A stretch of DNA of 64,000 nt from Lachnospiraceae bacterium (GTDB lineage Bacteria; Bacillota; Clostridia; Lachnospirales; Lachnospiraceae): positions 496,001 to 560,000 of the forward strand of contig CABIXN010000002.1 of NCBI GenBank assembly GCA_902362715.1, written 5' to 3'. How positions within the stretch are numbered: position 1 is the stretch's first letter; every line of letters begins with the position of its first letter. Made by a program: the position numbers and the translations under genes. Under the pieces are notes generated by a model that did no database searches, was not told the DNA's origin, and was given only the letters and a program-made list of their open reading frames with translations. Below, one piece after another: positions 52,419 to 62,103 of the stretch.

Positions 52419-52447
52419 TTGACTTTTTTGATTTAAAGTGCTACTAT
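52419..52447 (+). promoter_or_regulatory. sigma-A promoter of the lipoprotein gene
   Basis: -35 TTGACT (52419-52424), 17-nt spacer, -10 TACTAT (52442-52447). Downstream come three AACGCA/ACGCAG-type direct repeats (about 52450-52482) that could be an operator. Confidence 0.75.
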
Positions 52448-52501
52448 TTAACGCATAAAAGCGTAACGATTCAACGCAGAAAAGTATAAAGAGGGAAAAA
52501 G

Positions 52502-53494
52502 ATGAAAAGAAAAATATTTGCAATAGTTCTGGCGGCCTGTATGGCAGTTGGATTAACCGCATGTCAGGACAAAGGGGCAGGAGATAAAAATGCATCAGCA
52601 GCCAAAGAGGGAAAGGCAAAATATACAGTAGGCGTGTGCCAGCTGGTGCAGCATGATGCTTTGGATATGGCCACAAAAGGTTTTGAGGATGCACTGAAAG
52701 AAAAATTTGGGGATGATGTGGAGATAGATATTCAAAATGCCCAGAATGATTCTAATACCTGTTCAACAATCGTAAACAGTTTTGTGTCCAACAATTATGA
52801 CTTAATCATGGCTAATGGTACGCCGGCTTTGCAGGCGGCAGCAGCCGGAACAGCGGAAATTCCTATTCTTGGAACTTCAATTACTGAATACGGGGTAGCT
52901 CTTGAGATAGAAGACTTTAATGGAACTGTAGGAGGAAATATTTCCGGAACTTCAGATCTTGCACCTTTGGATGAGCAGGCAAATATGCTGCATGAATTGT
53001 TCCCGGATGCCAAAAAGGTAGGAATTTTATATTGCTCCGCAGAAGCAAATTCCAAATATCAGGTTGATACAATTACAGGTTTTCTGGAGAAGCTGGGAAT
53101 CACATGTAAGGCATATGCATTTTCTGATTCCAATGACCTGTCTACAGTTGCAACCAATGCAGCAAGCGAATCAGAAGTTATTTATGTTCCTACCGATAAC
53201 ACAGTAGCATCTAATACAGGTATTATTTCAAACATCTGTCTGTCTGCCGGGGTACCGGTGATTGCCGGAGAAGAGGGGGCATGTAGAGGATGCGGCGTAG
53301 CCACGCTGTCTATCAGTTATTATGATCTTGGATATACCACAGGACAGATGGCAGTGAAAATTCTTACCGGTGAAGGGGATATTTCAGAAATGCCAATAGA
53401 ATATGCTCCGGAGTTTGTAAAGAAATATGATAAGACGATCTGTGAAAAGATGAACATTAAGGTTCCGGACGGATATAAGGCCATTGAAGAATAA
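52502..53494 (+). CDS. ABC transporter substrate-binding lipoprotein (TrpX-like)
   Basis: A binding protein of 330 aa. A lipoprotein signal peptide with lipobox LTAC puts the lipidated Cys at 21. The mature part is a periplasmic-binding fold of the PF04392 type (GVCQLVQHDALDMATKGFED, IMANGTPALQAAAAGT, YVPTDNTVASN, SYYDLGYTTGQMAVKIL). In many Firmicutes such proteins sit beside a permease and an ATPase and are linked to tryptophan or other aromatic uptake. Here neither partner is adjacent, so it is an orphan that must work with a distant transporter or as a sensor. The ligand is unknown. Confidence 0.85.
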   Translation: MKRKIFAIVLAACMAVGLTACQDKGAGDKNASAAKEGKAKYTVGVCQLVQHDALDMATKGFEDALKEKFGDDVEIDIQNAQNDSNTCSTIVNSFVSNNYDLIMANGTPALQAAAAGTAEIPILGTSITEYGVALEIEDFNGTVGGNISGTSDLAPLDEQANMLHELFPDAKKVGILYCSAEANSKYQVDTITGFLEKLGITCKAYAFSDSNDLSTVATNAASESEVIYVPTDNTVASNTGIISNICLSAGVPVIAGEEGACRGCGVATLSISYYDLGYTTGQMAVKILTGEGDISEMPIEYAPEFVKKYDKTICEKMNIKVPDGYKAIEE

Positions 53495-53670
53495 AAGAAA
53501 AATAAAACGGGAAAATAAAAATTAAAATACACAAGCCTTTGAGGGCAGAATAAAATGTACAGCAGTCAGGTTTCACACTTATGTAATTTGTGAGAGGCCT
53601 GGCCGCTGTTTATTTTTTGGGGGATGATTCTAAACGTCAATATATAGAAGGGCATCATGCGCATACTTCC

Positions 53671-53697
53671 TGACAGTATGTCAATACTATGTATGAA
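53671..53697 (+). promoter_or_regulatory. possible promoter/operator of hcp
   Basis: TGACAGTATGTCA (53671-53683) is a short palindrome. It overlaps a -35-like CTGACA and is followed by TATGAA (53692-53697, spacer 16). Whether a nitrosative-stress regulator binds here is a guess. Confidence 0.35.
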
Positions 53698-53724
53698 AAT
53701 ATTGTAAAAAGGAAGGGTGACAAC

Positions 53725-55398
53725 ATGGGCAATAATATGGATCTGGGTTATGAGATGTTCTGCTACCAGTGTGAGCAGACTGCCAATGGAAAAGGCTGTA
53801 CGAAAATGGGAGTCTGCGGAAAAACGCCGGAAATAGCAAATCTTCAGGATTTGCTGATTTTTCAGATCAAAGGGATCAGCTGTTATGGAAAGGTGCTGAT
53901 TGAAAAGGGACAGCATATGGATAAAACAGTAGTAAGTTTTATTGAAAATGTATTATTTACTACACTCACCAATGTAAATTTTGATGCTGACGTACATGTG
54001 GCATTATTAAGGGAGTCTCAGGAGATAAAAGAAAATCTGAGAAATCTTGTAGGTGAGATTAAGAATGATACAGCACAGGTATCCTATAATCTGCCGGAAA
54101 GCAAGACGGAAATGTTAAAAGATGCACCTTTGGCTGGGATTATGTATGATAAAACTTTAGATCCGGATATCCGCTCATTAAGACAGACAATTGTCTATGG
54201 GTTAAAAGGAATCAGCGCATATGGCCATCAGGCCAGAGAACTTGGATATTACAGTGATCAGGTAGATGATTTTTATATTCTGGCGCTGGAAGCCGTAACG
54301 GATGACAGCCTGTCAGTGGAAGAACTGATTCGGATGACCATGCGTACCGGTGAAATGGCAGTAGAGGTTATGAAAGTACTGGATGAAGCTAATACGACCA
54401 TATATGGAAATCCATCGCCCCATAAAGTAAATGTTCAGATGAAAAAGGGACCTTTTATTATTGTTTCCGGACATGACTTAAAGGATCTTGAGATGCTTTT
54501 AGAGCAGACCAAGGGAAAAGGAATTAATATTTACACACATGGGGAAATGCTGCCGTGCCACGGATATGACGGACTGAAAAAGTATCCTCATCTGGCTGGG
54601 AACTTTGGAGGAGCCTGGCAGGATCAGCAGAAACAATTTGACAATCTGCCCGGGTGTATTCTGATGACTACAAATTGTCTTATGCGTCCTAGAGACAGCT
54701 ACAAAGATAGGATCTACAGCACCAATGTTGTGGGCTGGGAAGGTGTAAAGCACATTGGGAAAAAGGAAAACGGAGAGAAGGATTTTAGTGAAATCATTCA
54801 GCAGGCCCTTGAACTTGGAGGGTATCCTAAAGATCAGGAACCAAAGGAAATTTTAGTAGGTTTTGGACATCATGCCACATTGAGCTATGCCGATAAAATA
54901 GTAGAGGCAGTAAAAAGCGGGCAGCTGAGACATTTCTTTTTGATTGGCGGATGTGACGGAGCAAGACCTGGGCGTAATTACTATACGGATTTTGCCAAGA
55001 TGGTTCCAAAAGACTGTATGATACTGACACTTGCATGTGGAAAATATCGTTTCAACAAATTGGATTTTGGAGAAGTAGCAGGACTGCCAAGACTGCTGGA
55101 TGTAGGGCAGTGTAATGACGTTTATTCTGCAATACGGATCGCAACTGCATTGGCGGATGCTTTTGACACGGATGTAAACAGTCTGCCGTTGTCTTTGATT
55201 GTATCCTGGTATGAACAGAAAGCCGTCGCAGATCTTCTGGCCCTTTTATCTCTGGGGATTAAAGGGATTTATCTTGGGCCTGCCCTGCCTGCGTTCTTAA
55301 GCCCTAATGTTTTGCAGTATTTATCAGACACATTTGATCTAAAACCCATCAGTAATGCAGAGGACGATTTAAAATCCTGTCTCCAGCAGAATATTTAA
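53725..55398 (+). CDS. hcp: hydroxylamine reductase (hybrid cluster protein)
   Basis: An Fe-S enzyme of 557 aa that reduces hydroxylamine and detoxifies NO-derived species. The N-terminal CYQCEQTANGKGCTKMGVC is the CX2CX8CX5C motif for the [4Fe-4S] cluster of strict-anaerobe class I proteins. Hybrid-cluster ligands fall in SGHDL, GEMLPCHGY, NCLMRP, GGCDGARPGRNYY and LACGKYRFN. The start at 53725 has GGAAGGG upstream. It stands alone with its own terminator, so it is probably induced by nitrosative stress. Function is well supported by family. Confidence 0.93.
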   Translation: MGNNMDLGYEMFCYQCEQTANGKGCTKMGVCGKTPEIANLQDLLIFQIKGISCYGKVLIEKGQHMDKTVVSFIENVLFTTLTNVNFDADVHVALLRESQEIKENLRNLVGEIKNDTAQVSYNLPESKTEMLKDAPLAGIMYDKTLDPDIRSLRQTIVYGLKGISAYGHQARELGYYSDQVDDFYILALEAVTDDSLSVEELIRMTMRTGEMAVEVMKVLDEANTTIYGNPSPHKVNVQMKKGPFIIVSGHDLKDLEMLLEQTKGKGINIYTHGEMLPCHGYDGLKKYPHLAGNFGGAWQDQQKQFDNLPGCILMTTNCLMRPRDSYKDRIYSTNVVGWEGVKHIGKKENGEKDFSEIIQQALELGGYPKDQEPKEILVGFGHHATLSYADKIVEAVKSGQLRHFFLIGGCDGARPGRNYYTDFAKMVPKDCMILTLACGKYRFNKLDFGEVAGLPRLLDVGQCNDVYSAIRIATALADAFDTDVNSLPLSLIVSWYEQKAVADLLALLSLGIKGIYLGPALPAFLSPNVLQYLSDTFDLKPISNAEDDLKSCLQQNI

Positions 55399-55473
55399 AT
55401 AGGCGAAAAAGGGGAAAATATTATTTTCCATATAATCCTATATAAATAGGTAAAAATTATTTTATTCAGGACT

Positions 55474-55540
55474 AAAAAATGCTCATCTCCGGCGGTGGAC
55501 TTTGATAATTTCAACCGCCTGCCGGAAGGGAGCATTTTTT
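55474..55540. terminator. bidirectional intrinsic terminator
   Basis: AAAAAATGCTC (55474-55484) pairs perfectly with GAGCATTTTTT (55530-55540), with an inner CCGGCGGT/ACCGCCTGCCGG stem. It separates convergent hcp and the PPK2-type gene. Confidence 0.85.
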
Positions 55541-55583
55541 GTACATAAGAATTTTTTATTAATTAAATTATATTTGGGGAAAA

Positions 55584-57086
55584 TTATTTCTTCTTTAAAT
55601 GGTTTTCCATAGCGTCAGCTACAGTCTGAAGTACTTTGATTCGGGCATAATATTTTGAATTTCCTTCTACAATGATCCAGGGGGCGTAAGTGGTGGAGGT
55701 GCGGACAAGCATTTCATCCACGGCCTTTTCATATTCGTCCCATTTTTCACGATTGCGCCAGTCTTCATCTGTTATTTTCCACTGCTTATCCGGATTGTCC
55801 ATGCGTTCCCTAAATCGGCGTTCCTGTTCCTCTTTATCAATCTGCATCCAGAATTTTAAGACCAGGGCGCCGTGCTGATAAAGCTGGTGTTCCATATCAT
55901 TGATTTCCTGATAGGCTCTCTGCCATTCTGCTGTGGTACAAAACCCCTCAATACGTTCCACCATAACACGGCCGTACCATGTTCGGTCAAAGATAGCAAT
56001 GTGCCCATCCTTTGGAAGATGCTCCCAGAAGCGCCAGAGATAATGATGGACTTTTTCAATATCGTTGGGCGATGCTGTGGGGAATACCTGATAACCTCTT
56101 GGGTCCATTTTTTCGGTGAGCCGCTTAATAGCGCCCCCTTTTCCACCGGCATCCCATCCTTCAAATCCGATTACTACCGGTATTCTGCGGCGGTAATATT
56201 CCCCGTGAAGAGCGGCGATTTTTTTCTGGAGATGTTCCAGTTTTTTTCTGTATTCATCCCTGGAGATGTCAAGAGATAAATCTGCTTTCTTCAGACTAGA
56301 AGTGCGCAGAATATTATCCTGAAAACTAACTGTCTGTCTGTTTTGTGTGGTTTTTGCCGAAGGCATGGTTTCCGAATGTCCGGCAAGTGCCCTCCTTATA
56401 GCAGAGATAACGGCAGTGTAGATTTTAATGGTGGCATATTCACGGTCCATAGACTCTATCAGTGTCCAGGGGGCGTAATCTGTATCTGTGTGCTCTAGCA
56501 TCTGGTCATTCATGTTTTTATATTCATCAAATTTTTCATTTCTTTTTAAGTCCCCATGGGAAACACGCCAGGCGCTTGATTTTGAACTCAGGAGTTTGTC
56601 AAAGCGTTTCTTTTGTTCCTTTTTATCAATGCACAAAAACAGTTTGATGATTACCGTGTTGTCATCTGTCAGCTGCCGTTCAAATGTATTGATCTGCTTG
56701 TAGGCTTCAGAAAGACCGGGGTCAGGCGTGACTTTTTCAAAACGGTCAATTAGAACCTTTCGGTACCAGCTGCGGTCAAAAATTGCGATGTGTCCACGGG
56801 CAGGGGTTTTGGTCCAAAAGCGCCATAAAAACGGGTGCATACGCTCTTCTTTAGTTTCGCTGCCGACAGAATAGACAGTAAATCCCCGGGGGTCAAGGGC
56901 GTGAATTAGTTTACCGATCTGGTAGCCCTTTCCGGCTGCACCAAAACCTTCAAAGACAATTATAACCGGCAGTTTCTGTTCCCTGCATGTTCTCTGCAGC
57001 CGGGAAAGTTCTGGTTCCAGCTGTTCCATACGGGCTTTAAATTCCTTTTTGGACATTTTTTTTGTTAAATCAATTTGCTCCAGCAT
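55584..57086 (-). CDS. pap: polyphosphate:AMP phosphotransferase (two-domain PPK2)
   Basis: A protein of 500 aa made of two PPK2 domains in tandem. Each has a Walker A (FEGFGAAGKGYQIG; FEGWDAGGKGGAIK) and a lid/Walker B motif (IAIFDRSWYRKVLIDR; IAIFDRTWYGRVMVER). The fused, two-domain form is the hallmark of class II PPK2 enzymes that phosphorylate AMP to ADP with polyphosphate. It would recycle AMP, for instance that released by acyl-activating reactions. The start at 57086 is preceded by AAGGAGG. It is monocistronic and convergent with hcp. Confidence 0.88.
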   Translation of the reverse strand: MLEQIDLTKKMSKKEFKARMEQLEPELSRLQRTCREQKLPVIIVFEGFGAAGKGYQIGKLIHALDPRGFTVYSVGSETKEERMHPFLWRFWTKTPARGHIAIFDRSWYRKVLIDRFEKVTPDPGLSEAYKQINTFERQLTDDNTVIIKLFLCIDKKEQKKRFDKLLSSKSSAWRVSHGDLKRNEKFDEYKNMNDQMLEHTDTDYAPWTLIESMDREYATIKIYTAVISAIRRALAGHSETMPSAKTTQNRQTVSFQDNILRTSSLKKADLSLDISRDEYRKKLEHLQKKIAALHGEYYRRRIPVVIGFEGWDAGGKGGAIKRLTEKMDPRGYQVFPTASPNDIEKVHHYLWRFWEHLPKDGHIAIFDRTWYGRVMVERIEGFCTTAEWQRAYQEINDMEHQLYQHGALVLKFWMQIDKEEQERRFRERMDNPDKQWKITDEDWRNREKWDEYEKAVDEMLVRTSTTYAPWIIVEGNSKYYARIKVLQTVADAMENHLKKK

Positions 57087-57364
57087 TTTATGACCTCCTT
57101 ATCAGATAAATCTATAATTACAGTATACACCATATTTTACTATTCATATACAACTGTATGAACAGAAGCATCCAGGAACTAAGAGTGTGCAGGAAGATAA
57201 AGGAATTAATTCTTAATATTTTCTTAAGAATGATATTAGAATCTTAATTGTTGAAACAAAATATTGAATTAGGGAAGATTTTGATATATTGTTTTTTGGT
57301 AGCTTCAAAAACTGTCTGGATTATTTGGACAGATCAATTTATAGAACGGAAGAAAAATAATATT

Positions 57365-58882
57365 ATGATTTCAATGTTTGAACAGTTTATTACTTTTGTT
57401 GGAAACTCATATCCAACCTATAAATCAATTTATGCTATGATTGGAACGGTTTTTACAATCATGCTGTTTTATAAAAAGTTTTATAAATATATGGGGATTT
57501 TTGTTACAAGAAAGTTTAAGCCTGCCAAGCGGAACCATAAATATGCTATTTTGATACCGGCCAGAAATGAGGAGTCGGTAATTGCCAATTTATTAGACAG
57601 CATTCATAAGCAGGATTATGATATGAGTTTGGTAACAATATTTGTTGTGGCGGACAACTGTACGGATAAGACGGCAGAAATCGCTCGTAAATGCGGGGCA
57701 GTTTGTTATGAACGTTTCGATGAAGAGCACAAAACAAAGGGGTATGCCCTGCAGTTTCTCTTAGACCGGATTGAGGAAGACTATGGAAGAATGTCATTTG
57801 AGGGATATTTTATTTTTGATTCGGACAATTTGCTGAAGGAGGATTACATTTCCAGAATGAATGATTCCTTTGACGCAGGCTGTGATTTGATTACTTCTTA
57901 TAGAAATACGAAGAATTTCAGTGAAAACTGGATTGCATCCACTTATGCGCTCCACTGGCTGCGTTCCATTCGTAATAATCACCGGCCCAGATCGGTTCTC
58001 AGACTGGCCACGAATATACAGGGGACAGGGTTTTTGTTTACCAGCGAAATTGTGCGGGACGGATGGAAATATACCTCGCTCACAGAAGACCGTGCACTGA
58101 CAGCCGATGCAGTTGCCCAGGGGTATCAGATTACATATAATGATGCGGCGGTATTTTATGATGAGCAGCCGGTTTCGTTAAAAATTGCCCTCAGGCAGAG
58201 ACTGCGCTGGTCAAGAGGACATCTGGAAGCTTTTGTTGAGACCGGACCTTATCTTTTTTTAAACATTTTTTTTGGAAAGCTTCTAGTAAAGACAAAGTGG
58301 AAGCGTGAAACGAAGCGGAAACCGGAAAAATGGACGGTGAAGGAAGTACTTCTGGCAATACTTGAATCTATTAGGCATCGTTTTGCATCCTTTGATACAT
58401 TAATGCAGCTGACGCCCTTTGAAATAATAAATATCGTAAGATGGCTGTTAATTTCTTTCTTCATTTACGGATGTGCCTGTTATATTCAGGGAATTGACAG
58501 CCTGCCTCTTGTCACAACAGGTACCTGGCTTGGGAAAATCGTGCGTACATTTGTAAATCCGATTCTGCAGGTGGATTCGGGCTGGAGCGCTCTTTGGGCA
58601 GGCTTTTTGCTGACCTTATTTAGGAGGTTGTTTTTCAGAATTGCAGATTATCTGGAAAATATTCTGACTGCAGTTTACCTGTTTATTATTGAGCATAAAC
58701 GAATGATTCGGATTCCGCTTAGGAAAAAAATATTGTTTTGTCTTACATGGCCTACCTTTGATATTATCGGACGGTATACAAAGTATATTGCGGTATTTAA
58801 AAAGGTCAGCTGGAAGACAATTCCTCACCAGTCCAAGGTTACTATAGAGGACCTCCGCCAGGATGCCGTAAAACAGAATTGA
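57365..58882 (+). CDS. membrane glycosyltransferase family 2 (processive type)
   Basis: A protein of about 505 aa. There is one N-terminal helix, a cytosolic GT-A domain (AILIPARNEESVIANLLDSI, FDSDN for the metal-binding Asp-x-Asp, TEDRALTADAV with the catalytic Asp, RQRLRW as the QxxRW motif) and several C-terminal membrane helices. This layout is that of cellulose-synthase/NodC-like enzymes that build a beta-linked polysaccharide and export it. The start is uncertain: 57365 is chosen, but 57374 or an upstream TTG at 57248 are possible since no ribosome site is strong. No export or modification partner is adjacent, so the polymer is unknown. Confidence 0.8.
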   Translation: MISMFEQFITFVGNSYPTYKSIYAMIGTVFTIMLFYKKFYKYMGIFVTRKFKPAKRNHKYAILIPARNEESVIANLLDSIHKQDYDMSLVTIFVVADNCTDKTAEIARKCGAVCYERFDEEHKTKGYALQFLLDRIEEDYGRMSFEGYFIFDSDNLLKEDYISRMNDSFDAGCDLITSYRNTKNFSENWIASTYALHWLRSIRNNHRPRSVLRLATNIQGTGFLFTSEIVRDGWKYTSLTEDRALTADAVAQGYQITYNDAAVFYDEQPVSLKIALRQRLRWSRGHLEAFVETGPYLFLNIFFGKLLVKTKWKRETKRKPEKWTVKEVLLAILESIRHRFASFDTLMQLTPFEIINIVRWLLISFFIYGCACYIQGIDSLPLVTTGTWLGKIVRTFVNPILQVDSGWSALWAGFLLTLFRRLFFRIADYLENILTAVYLFIIEHKRMIRIPLRKKILFCLTWPTFDIIGRYTKYIAVFKKVSWKTIPHQSKVTIEDLRQDAVKQN

Positions 58883-58964
58883 TACAACTGCTGTGGAGAA
58901 TTTTTGGCGGTATTTTTGTAAAAAGACAGAATTTATGAAAAATAAAATCTGTATATGAAAGTCG

Positions 58965-58993
58965 TGGACAATAAATATTAAGCGCTATATAAT
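58965..58993 (+). promoter_or_regulatory. sigma-A promoter of the transaldolase gene
   Basis: -35 TGGACA (58965-58970), 17-nt spacer, -10 TATAAT (58988-58993), about 47 nt ahead of the start codon. Confidence 0.7.
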
Positions 58994-59039
58994 AAAGTTG
59001 TAACCAATAAATATTTGATAAAATACAAGGGGGTATTTT

Positions 59040-59699
59040 ATGAAACTTTATGCGGACACAGCTGATTTAAACGAGCTGAAAAAAATGGATGAGATGGGAA
59101 TTTTGGAAGGAATTACTACAAATCCCACAATTGCTTCCAAAGCGGGGAAGTCATTGACGGAGACGTTGAAAAAACTTGCAGGAGAATTTCCCGATATTGA
59201 GATTTTTGCCCAGGTAATAGCGGCAGGGACAGAAGAGATGGTTGAGGAGGCGCGCCAGATTCATGAGGCGGGACCTCATATGGTTGTTAAGATTCCATGT
59301 ACTCAGCGGGGATTGGCAGCCGTAAAAATTCTGACAGCAGAGGGAATCAGGGTATGTGTAACAGCTGTGCTGACAGCGGCAGAGGCATATTTGTGTGCGG
59401 TGGCCGGGGCCGATTATGTTGCTCCATATACCGGACAGAATGATATTATCGGATTTCGTGGGACTGATTCTCTGGCAGAAATGTGTGAAGTAATTCAGGC
59501 ATCCGGTTATGAGACAAAGGTTTTGGCAGCATCTATTGAAAAGCCACAGGAGATGATTGATTATGCTCTGGCTGGTGCAGATGCAATTACCGTTCCTTAT
59601 CATGTGATTGCAGATACGTTTTCATATACGAAGCCGCTGACCGATATGTATATCTCCAATTTTTATAAAGACTGGTCAGAAAACAATTGTGAAATATGA
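59040..59699 (+). CDS. fsa: small transaldolase / fructose-6-phosphate aldolase-like
   Basis: A TIM-barrel class I aldolase of 219 aa, the length of the FSA/TalC subfamily. It has KLYADTADLNELKKM and EGITTNPTIASKAG, the Schiff-base Lys in VVKIPCTQRG, and APYTGQNDIIG. Subfamily members either transfer dihydroxyacetone between sugars or split fructose-6-phosphate. Only experiments or specific active-site residues separate the two activities. It is monocistronic with a consensus promoter and a perfect terminator. Confidence 0.85.
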   Translation: MKLYADTADLNELKKMDEMGILEGITTNPTIASKAGKSLTETLKKLAGEFPDIEIFAQVIAAGTEEMVEEARQIHEAGPHMVVKIPCTQRGLAAVKILTAEGIRVCVTAVLTAAEAYLCAVAGADYVAPYTGQNDIIGFRGTDSLAEMCEVIQASGYETKVLAASIEKPQEMIDYALAGADAITVPYHVIADTFSYTKPLTDMYISNFYKDWSENNCEI

Positions 59700-59733
59700 T
59701 TTTGCAAGGGTGACAGAAGGCAGAAAATAAAAA

Positions 59734-59786
59734 CAGCGGAACATGAACTTTGGTTTGGAATTCATGTTCCGCTGTATTATTTTTTG
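59734..59786. terminator. intrinsic terminator
   Basis: A perfect 14-bp stem CAGCGGAACATGAA (59734-59747) / TTCATGTTCCGCTG (59761-59774), then TATTATTTTTTG. Confidence 0.9.
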
Positions 59787-59839
59787 CATCTGTTTTTACT
59801 TTTGCTATTTTTATATAGAAGAAACTGCTTTGGACAAAA

Positions 59840-60403
59840 TCAGGTGGTGTATTTTAAAATGCGGGCGGGATTTCCGGCCACGACGGCATTGTCAGGCACA
59901 TCCTTTGTCACCACAGAACCGGCGCCGATTACGGCGTTATTACCAATGGTTACTCCGGGAAGAACTGTGCAGTGTCCTCCAAACCATACATTATCGCCAA
60001 TGGTGATTGGCTCTCCATGCATATAATTGGCGGCACGCCTTTTGGATTCCATAGGATGAACTGCGGTATACAGTCCTGTCTGAGGTCCAATTAGACAATT
60101 ATCTCCAATAGTTACTTTTGCAGCATCTAGTATTACTACATCAAAATTAGCAAAGAAGTTTTTGCCTGCATGAATATTGTATCCATAGTCACAGTGAAAG
60201 GGAGGTTTAATAAAGATGTCATCACTGCAGCTGCCAAAAATATCCTTTAAAAGCTTTAGTCTTAGCCCCTTTTCTTCCTCAGTAGTCTGATTATAGCGGT
60301 CACATAATGCTCTGGCACGGCTCTTTACGGCACCAAGCTCAGGATCACCGTTAAAAAATTCTTCTCCGGCCCTTTGTTTTTCCAGTTCCGTTTTTTGTGT
60401 CAT
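59840..60403 (-). CDS. maa: sugar O-acetyltransferase (maltose/galactoside type)
   Basis: A left-handed beta-helix acetyltransferase of 187 aa. The N-terminal maltose-acetyltransferase segment ([16 protein letters not shown]) is followed by hexapeptide repeats ([51 protein letters not shown]). The catalytic His is in [10 protein letters not shown]. It moves acetyl from acetyl-CoA to the 6-hydroxyl of sugars, thought to be a detoxifying step. The 296-nt gap upstream to rpmG holds only the translation-block promoter. Confidence 0.88.
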   Translation of the reverse strand: MTQKTELEKQRAGEEFFNGDPELGAVKSRARALCDRYNQTTEEEKGLRLKLLKDIFGSCSDDIFIKPPFHCDYGYNIHAGKNFFANFDVVILDAAKVTIGDNCLIGPQTGLYTAVHPMESKRRAANYMHGEPITIGDNVWFGGHCTVLPGVTIGNNAVIGAGSVVTKDVPDNAVVAGNPARILKYTT

Positions 60404-60603
60404 AATATCTTAGCCCTTTCTTAATAATAAGTCTATAAGTGGTATTTCAGGGCACATATGTCCCCTGCAGAATCACAATTTTATTCATTAAGAAAGTATA
60501 TACTAAAAAAAACTTGATTTCTACCATTATATAGTGATAGTATAGTGAATATTTTTAAACTGTGAAAATGATATATGCTTAGACGTATGGCAATAAAAAA
60601 GTG

Positions 60604-60632
60604 TTGACGCACCTTGACTGGTGTGCTATATT
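60604..60632 (+). promoter_or_regulatory. sigma-A promoter of the rpmG-secE-nusG block
   Basis: -35 TTGACG (60604-60609), 17-nt spacer, -10 TATATT (60627-60632). The spacer forms a GCACC...GGTG dyad. Confidence 0.75.
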
Positions 60633-60699
60633 AGACTAGCGATGGAAGTAGGTCTTTTTTTTATGCCTAAAAACAAAGAATTAAACGGAGGTGGAAGTT

Positions 60700-60849
60700 G
60701 TGCGCGTTAAAATCACATTAGCTTGTACAGAGTGCAAACAGCGTAATTACAACCTGACCAAGGATAAGAAAGCTCATCCGGACAGAATGGAAGTTAACAA
60801 GTATTGTAAGTTTTGCAGAAAACATACATTACACAAAGAAACCAAATAA
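60700..60849 (+). CDS. rpmG: 50S ribosomal protein L33
   Basis: A short protein of 49 aa beginning at a GTG ([17 protein letters not shown]) with GGAGGTGG just upstream. The two zinc-ribbon Cys pairs CTEC and CKFC, and [17 protein letters not shown] at the end, mark the zinc-binding L33 form. It is a component of the 50S subunit near the E site. It is first gene of the translation block, in the order rpmG-secE-nusG usual in Clostridia. Confidence 0.93.
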   Translation: MRVKITLACTECKQRNYNLTKDKKAHPDRMEVNKYCKFCRKHTLHKETK

Positions 60850-60876
60850 TCCGGAATACGCAAAGGAAGTGAGAAA

Positions 60877-61083
60877 ATGGGAGAAAAAAATCAAGAAAAA
60901 ACTCCAAAGACAAGCTGGTTTGGCGGTCTGAAGGCTGAATTTGGTAAAGTAGTTTGGCCGGATAAAAAATCACTTGGCAAACAGACTATAGCGGTTATTA
61001 TTGTCTGCATTATCCTGGGTATTATAATTGCCGTTCTGGATTTCGGTATTCAGCACGGTGTGGATTTCCTGATTAACTTATAA
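60877..61083 (+). CDS. secE: preprotein translocase subunit SecE
   Basis: A protein of 68 aa: an amphipathic N-terminal segment (WFGGLKAEFGKVVWPDKKSL, the SecE signature) followed by one C-terminal membrane helix (VIIVCIILGIIIAVLDFGI). This is the minimal single-helix SecE of Gram-positives that clamps SecY in the translocon. It lies 27 nt after rpmG and 19 nt before nusG. Confidence 0.93.
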   Translation: MGEKNQEKTPKTSWFGGLKAEFGKVVWPDKKSLGKQTIAVIIVCIILGIIIAVLDFGIQHGVDFLINL

Positions 61084-61102
61084 GGAAAGTGGAGGTGATT
61101 GT

Positions 61103-61618
61103 ATGGCAGAGGCAAACTGGTATGTAGTTCATACCTACTCGGGTTACGAGAATAAGGTTAAGGCGAACATTGAAAAGACAATTGAAAACAGACATCTTGA
61201 AAACGAAATTCTTGAGGTAAGAGTTCCTATGCAGGATGTGGTTGAATTGAAGAATGGTGCTAAAAAGCAGGTTCAGAAAAAAATGTTTCCGGGTTATGTA
61301 CTGATCAACATGATTATGAATGATGATACCTGGTACGTAGTCAGAAATACCAGAGGAGTTACCGGATTTGTAGGTCCGGGATCCAAGCCGGTACCGCTCA
61401 CTGAAGCTGAAATGAGACCATTGGGAATCAAAACAGAAGAAGTTGTGGTTGACTTCACAGAAGGTGACAGTGTTCTTGTGATTGCCGGTGTTTGGAAGGA
61501 CACCGTTGGAGTAATCCAGACCATGAACCACAGCAAACAGATTCTTACAATTAATGTAGATCTGTTCGGGCGCGAAACCCCGGTTGAAATAGGTTTCGCA
61601 GAAGTGAAAAAACTATAA
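61103..61618 (+). CDS. nusG: transcription termination/antitermination factor NusG
   Basis: A protein of 171 aa. The NGN domain (WYVVHTYSGYENKVKANIEK, KMFPGYVLINMIMNDDTWYVVRNTRGVTGFVG) is joined to a C-terminal KOW domain (FTEGDSVLVIAGVWKDTVGVI). It rides on RNA polymerase, modulates pausing and couples transcription to translation or Rho. AGTGGAGGTGATT precedes the start. Confidence 0.95.
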   Translation: MAEANWYVVHTYSGYENKVKANIEKTIENRHLENEILEVRVPMQDVVELKNGAKKQVQKKMFPGYVLINMIMNDDTWYVVRNTRGVTGFVGPGSKPVPLTEAEMRPLGIKTEEVVVDFTEGDSVLVIAGVWKDTVGVIQTMNHSKQILTINVDLFGRETPVEIGFAEVKKL

Positions 61619-61633
61619 AGGAGGCAATCTAAA

Positions 61634-62059
61634 ATGGCAAAAAAAGTAGAAGGATATATAAAATTGCAGATTCCTGCTGGAAAGGCTACACCAGCTCCTC
61701 CAGTTGGACCTGCACTTGGACAGCACGGCGTTAACATTGTAGAATTTACAAAACAGTTCAATGCAAAAACAGCTGACCAGGGAGACTTAATTATCCCTGT
61801 AGTTATTACAGTATATTCAGACAGAAGCTTCAGCTTCGTTACAAAAACACCACCAGCTCCAGTACTGATTAAAAAAGCATGCAATATCAAATCTGGTTCA
61901 GCTACACCTAATAAAACAAAGGTGGCAACAATTTCCAAAGAAAAAGTAAAAGAAATTGCAGAGCTGAAAATGCCGGATTTAAATGCAGCTTCTCTTGAAG
62001 CAGCTATGAGCATGATCGCTGGTACTGCAAGAAGCATGGGTGTAACAGTAGAAGAGTAA
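61634..62059 (+). CDS. rplK: 50S ribosomal protein L11
   Basis: A protein of 141 aa: [20 protein letters not shown] at the N-terminus, the rRNA-binding C-terminal domain ([45 protein letters not shown]). It binds the GTPase-associated region of 23S rRNA and is the target of thiopeptides. It is 15 nt after nusG. Confidence 0.96.
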   Translation: MAKKVEGYIKLQIPAGKATPAPPVGPALGQHGVNIVEFTKQFNAKTADQGDLIIPVVITVYSDRSFSFVTKTPPAPVLIKKACNIKSGSATPNKTKVATISKEKVKEIAELKMPDLNAASLEAAMSMIAGTARSMGVTVEE

Positions 62060-62103
62060 CTATCGCAGAATAAAAGATCTACCGAATTATATGTAACGTA
62101 GTA

